Part shown: in pieces, positions 10,201 to 17,093 of the stretch
Layout: the number at the start of each line of letters is the position of its first letter
Numbering within the stretch: the first letter of the stretch is position 1
Assembly (NCBI RefSeq): GCF_025562755.1
Contig: NZ_CP103300.1
Span: forward strand, 4,031,001 to 4,095,000
DNA length: 64,000 bases
DNA from: Endozoicomonas euniceicola
GTDB taxonomy: Bacteria > Pseudomonadota > Gammaproteobacteria > Pseudomonadales > Endozoicomonadaceae
Direction: 5' to 3'
Program-made: the position numbers and the translations under genes
The notes under the pieces: generated by a model
The model's input: the letters and a program-made list of their open reading frames with translations, nothing else
Database searches by the model: none
What the model was told of the DNA's origin: nothing

Positions 10201-11200
10201 CATAACGCTTTAATTGCGCCTCAATGGCCTCTGTCGTCGTGGTTGAGCGATGCATTTTCAGGCCGTCGGGGAGAGCAACCCACTGCCCGTTAGCCTCAAA
10301 CCCACCTTCACGAAGTGCCGTTGAGAGCGTACTGGTGAATTCCTGATTCTCCCAGGGTGCATCTTTCAAAGTCAGGTGTTCGCCTGGTTTCAGTTGAGCC
10401 AGCCTGCCTTCAACGTAATCAATCCCTCCCTGGCGATTTATCTGAACGCCTCCAAACAGCTTTTCACGCCAGTCATTTTCTGTAAAACACTCAACCTCCG
10501 CCCCTCCTCCGGGCTTATCCCCCACAGGCGGAACGCTCTGTTCCAGCAGTGTCTCGTCGTCCAGGGTTCCAGAGGGAACTGTGATAGTTTCTTGCAGCGT
10601 GTAACGCTTCAGTCTGCGCCAGCAGTCCGGCCCTACCGTCTGACTGGTGGCATCGTCCATCATTGCCACCAGGCGAATAGGCTTGCCCACCGGCCGCCCC
10701 CGGAAATGAGGCGGGGTATCCAGCAGGTCATTCAGACTGGCAATCTGCCCGGCCGTCATTCTGGTCAGGTCAATGGCGAGGGTTAAAGAGTGTTCGCCAA
10801 ACAGTCGTCCGTCTTCCTTTTTCATTTCGCCATTGGTAAAGACGAGGGTACTGAGTAAACCCTGGTCTTCCAGTTCACCCGGACTACTGATATAAAAAAC
10901 GCGCTTGCCCGGATGTTGATCTTGACTGCGTTGCTTTGCGTCATAGCGGAGCTGTTGCAGCAATGCCTGTCGGTCAATATCTCCGTCAATAAAAACCAGT
11001 GAATTGCGGTTGTTCCGCAAGGGGGGGCGACTGTCTGACAGGGGCAAGGCTGTTTTTCTGGTGCTCAGGCGTCTGGGTTCTCCGGGTTCGGAAACCTTTG
11101 CTTTTTCGTCCAGAATGACTGGCTCGCTAGCAGGAGGAGCTATAGAAGAGTCTGCTGACGGGAAGGGGGTAACGTAAGACGCCTGTCCATTGACATTCAT
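4235..11200 (-). CDS. Giant AAA+ / transglutaminase-like protein, copy 2 (2321 aa)
   Basis: No signal peptide is evident. The first 840 residues are unassigned. AAA module 1 has Walker A GEAGSGKT (residues 850-857), Walker B VLVLDEANLG, a sensor-1-like TGNPDTY and a following SKRLQF arginine, as in AAA_5/MoxR-type ATPases. AAA module 2 is altered: GPAGWGKD (1172-1179) has Asp where Thr/Ser is usual, and the Walker B-like strand reads VVVSELNL. A transglutaminase-like core follows with Cys1719 in GVCRHRA, His1745 in CHVYVEV and Asp1762 in YRVDLGGG, a plausible catalytic triad. The last 550 residues are unassigned. MoxR ATPases often neighbour transglutaminase-fold genes, and here both are fused. 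The start ATG is shared with copy 1. Substrate and role are unknown. Confidence 0.9.
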   Translation of the reverse strand: MNVNGQASYVTPFPSADSSIAPPASEPVILDEKAKVSEPGEPRRLSTRKTALPLSDSRPPLRNNRNSLVFIDGDIDRQALLQQLRYDAKQRSQDQHPGKRVFYISSPGELEDQGLLSTLVFTNGEMKKEDGRLFGEHSLTLAIDLTRMTAGQIASLNDLLDTPPHFRGRPVGKPIRLVAMMDDATSQTVGPDCWRRLKRYTLQETITVPSGTLDDETLLEQSVPPVGDKPGGGAEVECFTENDWREKLFGGVQINRQGGIDYVEGRLAQLKPGEHLTLKDAPWENQEFTSTLSTALREGGFEANGQWVALPDGLKMHRSTTTTEAIEAQLKRYATEADLKATYVLVSASNVEILNRSTVLNDEGFCVSYNPLEELAKGCEQIVINEDLPESQLRLLLHHFESMDKASRPELVDHRTRPHDQYVKRQDAWHSDCEFGSCEDWDSLFQTVALESRQQQKFKVSDTALLKTLKNSHEQIHIRIHCQENKVAGKAKKKRFFLEESPPYLIIHGRKVILSNKDINIKLSNSECISFDKDFSPVEKTISDALSHLTKMSKKCTELKLINPEYTPPTAHFRLMQSPSIVGKPDLNTDPLLRVYANPRRDNPHRYGFLKTHIKQVSPYPPTWGWFYRKDREQLMAQWGNSFFKGCQLTPRADKEALQQWVREHSSATDEDILKDFWVLAQHCPSGAFPSLKENYSQDLNELSHECLDTLKRYLVGAIDNDQEKEQWAKTLDVDLSSVVDLHYYHKTRIKQLRYWIIANDLDVQSDITIFEQLEKVCTLLDDKSVSEPDKLSRIKQILEDVLKQPLLPGFEDFPKALLDGENHSPSRQSGRMAKLIQDIVSCPMIFLMGEAGSGKTWMAEMAASMVFFGTKRPDPPFVRITIGPHTTYEDLYGRQVIKTAPDGNVYSTFEKGPLQKWAENPNPPVLVLDEANLGADALFEPLVGLAGLCSIPHLSIKGEDTKANGKLRIAMTGNPDTYKGRKLDPSISKRLQFITYPPMDAQLLMRSIIYPDLPGEWGNPLKCHACGVILAQLKQYKRLLPNEVFGPRDIKDLLAHSDLTLTHADPEDKVAMSPSKINSLIHRAFEECLDKMVPEEQQEALSALRLWRQAQFPADDSILKGVDDRFAAFICSLAKNQPEVDIATGSVTALVKQYWLMLEKNEGRNGVIVEGPAGWGKDFILTCVLEEWNRQKALSKENHKKVSYQHINASLNDWDHLVRVVEQAMKNGTIVVVSELNLIPTANLEGLFNGLLCGDAAPGFKLIATVNPSDFEGREVFSPALKNRCTQIKLSPFSAQDIRSVTGRMASSAQLSEWLANRFIALERILEEKKLPLRPSMADLSQLVPLMNQCSVSQWEVLFQQHFVLELQLAQVTMSDLNSSCSVTDAVKAIDTMTVKDVKGPGSGERIDMADLSTLSDLPKYLVDMDTADQAGLNDVSFSMPDSVYALQKNAPNYIKSVKPSGAKPKDRSASGTNYQLDGDVLSGSPRVGGPGSFTTLFSSYFYPQRSYRHDLYQLNVDQCWQQDLIDPKDKGMTMVSAPAWETGQALEDLDAIEATCQFLLSNQWLALPGLTPNDQLQGIECREGWKLEVARSHSTGQWLVRCPTPMEQGCESVTIDFKVIPDAAYNRLPDGGTAFELSQELISQNTREWLDNHIFKRPPGDGCASFDELCHIKQLGSPSEQIRALVKWCKSFSYTENLPGSGAELLLNMIRRKQGVCRHRAVVFALLAGYLGIPTRIVQNDCHVYVEVSPDNGRHWYRVDLGGGPGSDTTPPADFCRRPLANRLTSRVIRTGNFLLNTTQGYRSPDLKNFKPGQRTVVGKSGECQPQDSLTSAVIGEDMLNPDTAESVLAVTEDVRKAERALKCKHFVDSKVEAWLEGMPAEPELNAPAIDSCTRQTQLVKLLSDIQTTDAAMTEQEATQLQGLLKSFQDASDAEKRYACAQMLHFLSSRPFALLLTEQPEWASLLDMTLALDNTQGQNKTNLLMVIKKWSRHDFFAKSPLCEWVSSYLNHPDYHYNTADYLDVLERMKTDFATQRLNDFYGRELAGEQQWQSSMGDQKDNSLIRVRGNSQILKRRLQETGLENSWQHTYSSKGLSVTRMALGEPCFKKTTEGESRTTKPAVVHLDAAVLWELRNLYLAWKNGRENRGEQQGGSVSSGTRSTVVTASEASWESSYQAAPGHVMGDESLISFGTEDKSLSVEAGVGIKQGRSDEPSLEQELERFFQWLAIQDTSTEGRWLCSSPCQTEEGKTIKAGCYQTPPGVTDIRALYRDADKATETLLDQKRIKDLLGPSATLLQGKTLQNLFKEYLVRRFQDSGS

Positions 11201-11348
11201 GTTTACTCTCCCTGTTCATTGCAAACCTACATTGACGTGGTTTGCCGTTATTCCATTAAACAGAGGGTTTGACAGCAAAAAGCCTGGCAAGTTCAGAGGA
11301 ATGCTAAGCGGAAGTCGTATGAGGCAGGAACCCACTACAACAGTGGGT
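7195..11348. repeat. Direct repeat, copy 2 (about 4.15 kb)
   Basis: Partner of the repeat at 1-4157. It covers the 5' portion of the giant gene, its upstream region and the hairpin at 11329-11349. The right boundary falls just before the cysN stop codon at 11360. Confidence 0.95.
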
Positions 11349-11349
11349 T
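11329..11349. terminator. Hairpin after cysN (possible weak terminator)
   Basis: An 8-bp perfect inverted repeat (AACCCACT / AGTGGGTT, loop ACAAC) begins about 11 nt past the cysN stop. No T-run follows on either strand, so intrinsic termination would be weak. The same hairpin is duplicated at 4138-4157 with a changed loop and one stem mismatch. Confidence 0.45.
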
Positions 11350-11359
11350 ACCGGGAGTA

Positions 11360-13021
11360 TTAACGCTTCGTTCGTCCCAACCTGCTGTAAATCTGCTCCA
11401 GCGAGGTTTCCGAACTGACTGTCACAACCGCCTGACCAGCAGGCATACTTCCGTTTGGGGCATTCACCAAAACCACCAGCCCGGCCTCCAGCAATGCTTC
11501 AGCCCTGATTTGCCAGCCTGGCTGCTGATCGACAATGGCGGGCAGAAAGCCCCGGTCAAACAGCTGCCTTTCCAGTAACGGCAACTGGTCAGCACTACCT
11601 ACCTGAACCAGTGTTGGTTTTTGATTTAAACGATGAATTCGCTCCTGTACCGAAACCGGCTCGGTTTGCTTTTGTTCTGAGCCTGCTGACGCCACCATTC
11701 CCGCAGCCATCGTGGCATTGGTCAGACGGTCAATCACAATAAACGCGCCGGTCTGACGGTTTGCAGCATAAACATCAACAGCCACCGGTTGCGTCAGGTT
11801 TAGTGAACAGGAAGCGATTTCATTGAGCTGTAACTCACCAGCAGCCTGTTGCTCCAGCGTGTTAACATCGACCCGATGGTTAATACCACCAAAGCTGCCC
11901 GCTACCTGACGGGTGGCAAACTTGATCCAGTACTGTCGCCCTGGCTGCATGGGTTCTTCTCCCATCCAGACAACATCGGTATTTAAGTGGCTTAATACCT
12001 GACAAGCCTTGCCATCGCTATTCCTACCACTATTGCTACCAGGAACAATCATATCGCCGCGGCTGATATCGATCTCATCTTTCAGGGTAAGCGTCACAGC
12101 CTGACCAGCGAAGGCTTCTGAAAGGTTGCCGTCATAGTCCACAATGCCAGACACTTCACTTTCCTGACCCGAGGGCAGAACTTTTATACGATCTCCGGTC
12201 TTGATAACACCAGAGGCAATGGTTCCGGCATAACCACGAAAGTTAAGGTTGGGGCGGTTAACGTACTGAACAGGCAGGCGGAAATCATCAAGATTACGGT
12301 CGTCAGCCACCTCCACCGTTTCCAGCACCTCCATCAGAGTCCCGCCATTGTACCAGGGCATTTGAGTACTGCGTTCAACCACATTATCGCCTTCCAGTGC
12401 CGAGATGGGTACAAAGCGCACGTCACCCAGATTCAGGGGTTCTGCAAACCCCAGATATTCATTACGAATGTCGGTAAAGCGCTCCTCACTGTAATCCACC
12501 AGATCCATTTTGTTAACCGCCACCACCAGATGACGAATGCCAAGAAGGTTGGCAATATAAGTATGCCGACGGGTCTGGGTCAGCACGCCCTGTCGGGCAT
12601 CTACCAGAATAATAGCCAGATCGCAGGTTGACGCGCCGGTCGCCATATTTCGGGTATATTGTTCATGCCCGGGCGTATCAGCAATGATGTACTTACGCTT
12701 TTCTGTTGAGAAATAACGATAGGCGACATCAATCGTAATACCCTGCTCTCGCTCTGCCTGCAAACCATCCACCAGCAGCGCCAGATCAATCTTTTCTCCC
12801 TGGGTGCCAACCCGCTTGCTATCGCTCTGCACCGAAGCCAGCTGGTCCTCATAAATCATACTGGTGTCGTGTAACAACCGGCCAATCAATGTGCTTTTTC
12901 CGTCGTCTACACTGCCACAGGTGAGAAACCGAAGTATCTCTTTTTGCTCATGACGGCGCAGATATTCCTCAATATCACTGGCGATCAAATCAGACTGATG
13001 CGGCATTAGTCCCTGGGACAT
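11360..13021 (-). CDS. cysN: Sulfate adenylyltransferase large (GTPase) subunit CysN
   Basis: With CysD this enzyme makes adenosine 5'-phosphosulfate from ATP and sulfate, driven by GTP hydrolysis, in assimilatory sulfate reduction. The EF-Tu-like G motifs are visible: GSVDDGKST (residues 36-44), DTPGHEQY and NKMD, followed by the beta-barrel domains. At 553 aa it is longer than a plain CysN (about 475) and shorter than a CysN-CysC fusion (about 630). The last 100 residues look like a decayed APS kinase: LERQLFDRGFLPAIVD and ALLEAGLVVLV resemble CysC, but the P-loop is replaced by QVGSADQLP. Its start overlaps the cysD stop, so the pair is co-transcribed. Confidence 0.95.
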   Translation of the reverse strand: MSQGLMPHQSDLIASDIEEYLRRHEQKEILRFLTCGSVDDGKSTLIGRLLHDTSMIYEDQLASVQSDSKRVGTQGEKIDLALLVDGLQAEREQGITIDVAYRYFSTEKRKYIIADTPGHEQYTRNMATGASTCDLAIILVDARQGVLTQTRRHTYIANLLGIRHLVVAVNKMDLVDYSEERFTDIRNEYLGFAEPLNLGDVRFVPISALEGDNVVERSTQMPWYNGGTLMEVLETVEVADDRNLDDFRLPVQYVNRPNLNFRGYAGTIASGVIKTGDRIKVLPSGQESEVSGIVDYDGNLSEAFAGQAVTLTLKDEIDISRGDMIVPGSNSGRNSDGKACQVLSHLNTDVVWMGEEPMQPGRQYWIKFATRQVAGSFGGINHRVDVNTLEQQAAGELQLNEIASCSLNLTQPVAVDVYAANRQTGAFIVIDRLTNATMAAGMVASAGSEQKQTEPVSVQERIHRLNQKPTLVQVGSADQLPLLERQLFDRGFLPAIVDQQPGWQIRAEALLEAGLVVLVNAPNGSMPAGQAVVTVSSETSLEQIYSRLGRTKR

Positions 13022-13950
13022 TAAAAGTACCCCTCTTGTTTTTTCTTCTCCATGGAGCCTGCGCTGTCGTGGTCAATCACCCTGCCTTGGCGTTCCGACG
13101 TGTTGGTCAACAACATTTCCTGAATCACTTCAGTCAGGGTATCCGCCTCGGACTCCACGGCTCCGGTGAGCGGGTAGCAACCTAAAGTCCGGAAGCGTAC
13201 CTTTCTCATTTGAGGCGCTTCACCTTCATGCAACGGAAGTCGTTCATCATCCACCATAATCAGGTTGCCATCCCGTTCAACCACCGGACGCTCTTTTGCC
13301 AGGTACAAAGGGACGATGGGGATATTTTCCTGATGGATATATTGCCAGATATCCAGCTCGGTCCAGTTCGACAACGGAAAAACCCTTATGCTTTCGCCTT
13401 TCTCTACCTGGCTGTTATAAATGTTCCAAAGCTCCGGCCTCTGGTTTTTCGGGTCCCAGCGGTGGTTAGCGTCCCGGAAGGAGTAGACACGCTCTTTCGC
13501 CCTGGATTTTTCTTCATCACGACGGGCTCCGCCAAAAGCGGCATCAAAACCATACTGATCCAGCGCCTGTTTTAAAGCCTGGGTTTTCATAACATCGGTA
13601 TGTTTAGCGCTGCCATGGGTGAACGGGCCAACACCCTGTTTAACGCCTTCCGGATTGGTATGAACAATCAACTCCAGCCCAAGTTGTTTTACATGCTGAT
13701 CACGGAACTCAATCATCTCTTTGAATTTCCACAGAGTATCAACGTGCATTAAAGGAAAGGGGGGGGTTCCCGGATAGAATGCCTTCATGGCAAGGTGCAG
13801 CATTACGGCCGAGTCCTTGCCAATGGAGTAGAGCATCACCGGGTTATCAAACCCGGCGGTCACTTCACGAATAATATGAATGCTTTCCGCTTCCAGCTGT
13901 TTAAGATGATTCAGCTGATGGCGTGACTGTTTACCAGACATAATCGGCAA
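13021..13950 (-). CDS. cysD: Sulfate adenylyltransferase small subunit CysD
   Basis: This is the catalytic ATP-sulfurylase subunit of the N-type PP-loop family, partner of CysN. The PP-loop reads YSIGKDSAVMLHLA near residue 42, and the family segments GGARRDEEKSRAKERV and FPLSNWTELDIWQYI are present. Its length (309 aa) fits the family. The ATG at 13950 (MPIMSG) and an in-frame ATG three codons later are both possible. It is first in the cysDN transcription unit. About 130 bp of AT-rich DNA separates it from the next gene remnant, and I see no clear regulator site there. Confidence 0.95.
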   Translation of the reverse strand: MPIMSGKQSRHQLNHLKQLEAESIHIIREVTAGFDNPVMLYSIGKDSAVMLHLAMKAFYPGTPPFPLMHVDTLWKFKEMIEFRDQHVKQLGLELIVHTNPEGVKQGVGPFTHGSAKHTDVMKTQALKQALDQYGFDAAFGGARRDEEKSRAKERVYSFRDANHRWDPKNQRPELWNIYNSQVEKGESIRVFPLSNWTELDIWQYIHQENIPIVPLYLAKERPVVERDGNLIMVDDERLPLHEGEAPQMRKVRFRTLGCYPLTGAVESEADTLTEVIQEMLLTNTSERQGRVIDHDSAGSMEKKKQEGYF

Positions 13951-14078
13951 GACCTGACATTAGAGTTTTTATTTGAAGCAAAGTCTATCAGCGATAATGT
14001 AATAATAAATTTAATATCTATATTTTTATCGAATAATAATATGCACTGCGAACTAGAGATCACTCTTAGAGTGCGATG

Positions 14079-14837
14079 TTATTGCATATCCAAGCTTTTT
14101 AGTGACGTTTGATAATCATTAAACCAGCCAGTATTCCAGCCTTGCTCTTCACACAAATCAAGCAAATCATACTCATCATTGGCATTTCTGGATGTTATAA
14201 CATTGTGGGTATCTTTATTAACTATTACACCATTCCAAATCATGCTAATCAGATCGGGACAAGTTGACTGTCGTCGTATATGATGAAACTCAGCTGTTGC
14301 TTTATTTAAAAAACTTCCCGTCAGTTCATAATTTTCAATACCAAAGTGTTCAATACGCCTATTTTTCATTTCTTTTTTGATGCTGTTTATATGCTCGTTA
14401 TATTTCAATCTATACACTTCAGCAGCGTCTGAGTCTCTTACAGACTGACCAATATCTTCAGAAAGCCTTAGGTAACCTCTTCTTTTGTCCGTGATTGGGC
14501 TATCTATTATTTCATTAAGCCGATAGATTACGGCAGAATAATTTATGCAAGTTGAACCGTTGAAATTAGATTTATCAATATCGCTTATACCGTCTACAAA
14601 GTAACTGGCTGTAGCTTTGTCTGTTCTCCATATAGTGAAAAGATAGTCCTCCATGATCCAAACTTTGCCAGTGCCATCAACTACAGAGCCATTAGTCCAT
14701 GCGTTTAGCGTTGCCCGGGCAGATGACCTGTCTAAATCAGAACTTAGATTTTCATCCAGATTATAATTTTGATTACTGTTTTCAAATAATACAGAGAGTC
14801 CTTTGCCTCTTTGTTTATCGTTTGGTATTTTTCAACA
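14079..14837 (-). pseudogene. HNH nuclease-like gene remnant
   Basis: From an ATG at 14654 this frame encodes 191 aa ending in a likely HNH nuclease core: FHHIRRQSTCP, then IWNGVIVNKDTHNVI. The frame stays open for about 60 codons upstream, to an in-frame TGA at about 14838, with sensible-looking protein (KGLSVLFENSNQNYNLDENL) but no ATG or GTG start. The preceding 60 codons therefore look like part of the original gene, and this is probably the 3' portion of the J-domain gene immediately upstream, separated by frame damage. Base composition is AT-richer than the neighbours. An independent small HNH gene starting at 14654 remains possible. Confidence 0.55.
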
Positions 14838-15219
14838 TCCTTTCATAAAGCAAGTTCAGCACTTCAGTTGCTTTTTTGCATCAGGATGCTTCGACTTATC
14901 AGGATGTATTTTCTTTATTACTTTATCTCTCCATGCCTTTGCCTTTTTTTTATCCTTATAAAATGAAGGTGCAATATTTAACATTTCCTGTTGGGCTTCG
15001 CCTGTAAGAACTGATAAATAAAATATTATTTCAGCCTCTTTGGAAACGAAATAGTCATATTTAAAATCGTTGTTTTTTTTGCTATCAGCTCCATTCAAAT
15101 AAATGAGTTCAAGACCAGAAGACTCTAGAACTTTCTTAGCTTCCTCAATTTTTTTTCTATCATTTTCATGGTCTGGTACTTCACTTTCATTACTTCGTAA
15201 GATTTGATAAGTAGCTATA
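14815..15219 (-). pseudogene. J-domain-like gene fragment truncated by IS element
   Basis: The frame enters directly from the IS end at 15220 and reads through YQILRSNESEVPDHEND to a J-domain-like segment with AWRDKVIKKIHPDKSKHPD, including the HPD motif. In the zero frame it stops at 14856 (last residues KKQLKC). A -1 shift at the A-run 14871-14877 continues as ATEVLNLLYERMLKNTKR, the helix expected after HPD in J-domains, and stops at 14815. The only start in the remaining part is a TTG at 15098. The natural start probably lies across the IS, where an ATG with an AGGGG ribosome site faces inward near 17010. Partner Hsp70 is unknown. Confidence 0.65.
14871..14877 (-). other. Slippery heptamer A AAA AAG (frameshift site or indel)
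   Basis: Read on the minus strand, codons GCA AAA AAG place an A-AAA-AAG heptamer in the phase used for -1 frameshifting, as in E. coli dnaX. Zero frame ends four codons later; the -1 frame restores a normal J-domain helix. Programmed frameshifting or a one-base deletion in a poly-A tract would look the same. I see no convincing downstream stem. Confidence 0.4.
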
Positions 15220-15221
15220 TG

Positions 15222-15345
15222 TGACTGCTCCCCACCCTATCGGGTGAGGCTTCTGATTTCTTAGGCAGCAACCGACAATCTGCCGGATTTACGCAAGCCT
15301 CCATCAGCAGAAACGGACAGTCCTTCCGCCTTTAATTTCAATATG
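15222..15345 (-). ncRNA. Putative omega RNA of TnpB, copy 1
   Basis: TnpB proteins of this family use a guide RNA from the tnpB 3' end and the element's right end, with the guide taken from flanking DNA. This region has the tnpB 3' coding end and the right-end hairpin at 15230-15249. Extent is inferred from family knowledge; the RNA itself cannot be seen in the sequence. Confidence 0.4.
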
Positions 15346-16433
15346 CCTTGCTTCTTGATATTGCGAGCTGCATTAATATCCCGGTCATGGATAGCACCAC
15401 AGCTACACTCCCATGATCGGATTCTCAATGGCATTTTTTCCTGTTTCAAATCGCAGACTGAGCAAGTTTTAGAGGATGCAAACCACTGGTCTATCTTCAC
15501 CAGATGTTTACCTTCCTGCTTTGCCTTGTATTCGAGTTTGGTTATCAGTGAGTGCCAGCCAGCATCAGCAATAGAACGAGCAAGACGCTTGTTCTTGAGC
15601 ATGTTTTTAACTTTCAGTGTCTCCACAATCACCGCTTGGTTTTCGTCGATGAGTTGTTTTGATAGCTTATGCTGAAAATCATTACGGGCAAAGGCTACAC
15701 GCTCATGCGCCTTTGCCACCAATAAACGGGCTTTGTGCCTACCTTTTGAGCCTTTCTTGCAGCGAGATAGAGCCTGTTGTTTTCTTTTCAGGTTACGTTG
15801 TGCTTTTTTCAGAAAGCGAGGATTGCCAGTCTTATGGCCGGTACTGGTGATAGCCAGATCAGTAATCCCCATATCAACACCGACAACCTGATTAGCTTCA
15901 AGATTATCAATCTGTTTTGGTTGTTCCTGGGTATCATCAGCCAATATGGAGGCAAAATACTTGCCGGTTAGCGTTCTGCTCAGGGTGATAGACTTCACCT
16001 TACCCACTATTTCACGATGCACTTTAGCCCTTATGGGCTTGCGCTTGGGGATTTTTATCCCGTTATCGCCCACAGAGACAGACGTACAATGGTAGCTACT
16101 TTGCTTGCCATGCTTTTTCTTGAAGCGAGGAAATCTTGCCTGCAATTTGGGATTGAAAAAGTTTTGAAAGGCCGTATCCAGATTGATAGTGGCCTGTTGC
16201 AGTGCAATAGAGTCAGCGTTTTTCAGCCATGAGTACTTTCGGCTTTTCTTGGCTTTTGCCAGCAAGGGCTTCAGGTGTTTTTTGGGAGAAAGGCTCTGCC
16301 CACGAGCCTTGTAATAATGAACCTTAATAGCCAGGGCCTTGTTCCATACGAACCGCACAGCATCAAACTGACGGTCGAGAAATTCCGCCTGCTCTGATGT
16401 TGGATAGATTCGTACTTTGGTGGCTCTCAGCAT
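15261..16433 (-). CDS. tnpB: TnpB RNA-guided nuclease, IS605-family copy 1
   Basis: This 390-aa TnpB/OrfB protein appears intact. The RuvC-like residues are Asp187 (VGVDMGITDLA), Glu271 (IVETLKVKNM) and Asp352 (HDRDINAARN). A zinc ribbon uses C324/C327 and C343/C345 between the second and third catalytic motifs. TnpB is the RNA-guided DNA nuclease that favours retention of the element at its donor site and is related to Cas12. It differs from copy 2 by only a few residues (KAR against KVR, KRKP against KCKP). It is transcribed away from tnpA. Confidence 0.95.
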   Translation of the reverse strand: MLRATKVRIYPTSEQAEFLDRQFDAVRFVWNKALAIKVHYYKARGQSLSPKKHLKPLLAKAKKSRKYSWLKNADSIALQQATINLDTAFQNFFNPKLQARFPRFKKKHGKQSSYHCTSVSVGDNGIKIPKRKPIRAKVHREIVGKVKSITLSRTLTGKYFASILADDTQEQPKQIDNLEANQVVGVDMGITDLAITSTGHKTGNPRFLKKAQRNLKRKQQALSRCKKGSKGRHKARLLVAKAHERVAFARNDFQHKLSKQLIDENQAVIVETLKVKNMLKNKRLARSIADAGWHSLITKLEYKAKQEGKHLVKIDQWFASSKTCSVCDLKQEKMPLRIRSWECSCGAIHDRDINAARNIKKQGILKLKAEGLSVSADGGLRKSGRLSVAA

Positions 16434-16498
16434 GGAACGTTATTTCAGTGCTCATTAATATAAAGTTTATATTACAGGTATTTGAAAGAGGTTTTCAA

Positions 16499-16927
16499 GT
16501 GAGCGCACACAATAAGGATTTGCTTAAAGGGTATCTTCGCAAACGACATAGCGTTACCAAGCTGGTTGTTCATTTGGTGTTCACGACAAAGTACAGGCGA
16601 AAGCTTTTTGATGGCTATATGATCAAGCAGTTACGGGAGTCGTTCGAGAGTGCATGTGAAAAACTGGAATGCCAGTTACTTGAAATGGATGGCGAAAAAG
16701 ATCACGTACACCTGTTGGTGGCCTACCCACCAAAACTGGCTATCAGTGTCATGGTAAATAATCTCAAATCAACATCATCAAGACGGTTGCGAATGCTGAA
16801 TACCCACCTTACTGCTCAGAGCAAAGCAGGCTTAATGTGGTCAAGGTCTTACTTTGCTTGCAGTGCTGGCGGTGCAACTATCGAGACTCTGAAGGACTAC
16901 GTTAATAGCCAGAGTACACCAGATTGA
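16499..16927 (+). CDS. tnpA: TnpA Y1 transposase, IS605-family copy 1
   Basis: This IS200-type single-strand transposase has the HUH motif as His69-Val-His71 (DHVHLL) and the catalytic Tyr134 in LKDYVNSQ. I chose the GTG at 16499 because AGAGG lies 7 nt upstream and it gives the usual length of about 142 aa. The frame is open further upstream (to 16397), but that extension overlaps the tnpB start. It acts as a dimer on the subterminal hairpins of the element. Confidence 0.92.
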   Translation: MSAHNKDLLKGYLRKRHSVTKLVVHLVFTTKYRRKLFDGYMIKQLRESFESACEKLECQLLEMDGEKDHVHLLVAYPPKLAISVMVNNLKSTSSRRLRMLNTHLTAQSKAGLMWSRSYFACSAGGATIETLKDYVNSQSTPD

Positions 16928-16931
16928 TGGC

Positions 16932-16982
16932 GGAAGGCTCTGCGCCTTCCCGTCTTATATCCCCGCCCGCATTGGGCGAGGG
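16932..16982. other. Left-end hairpins of IS605 element, copy 1
   Basis: Two stem-loops lie between the tnpA stop and the element end: GGAAGGC/GCCTTCC (16932-16950, loop TCTGC) and CGCCC/GGGCG extended past a bulged A by CCC/GGG (16961-16982). The second matches the right-end hairpin in design and is the likely TnpA recognition structure. The first may terminate tnpA. Confidence 0.6.
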
Positions 16983-17093
16983 TTTACGACGATTTTGCTA
17001 ATCTTGCCATTAGCAACCCCTGTATTTCCGTTTAACAGTCTGCTCTGCTTATAGCATATAGATAGGGTGATGGGTAGTGCTGAGATATAGAGT

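Larger units (their letters stand above)
15220..17001. mobile_element. IS200/IS605-family element, copy 1 (1782 bp)
   Basis: Boundaries come from comparison with the second copy at 48114-49895: identity starts at TGTGACTGCTCCCC and ends at GATTTTGCTAA, with unrelated DNA outside. It carries divergent tnpA (Y1 HUH transposase) and tnpB. There are no terminal inverted repeats or target duplication, as expected. Each end has a subterminal hairpin with a bulged A: 15230-15249 by tnpB (right end) and 16961-16982 by tnpA (left end). It interrupts the 5' end of the J-domain gene. The exact cleavage points are uncertain by a few bases. Confidence 0.93.
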
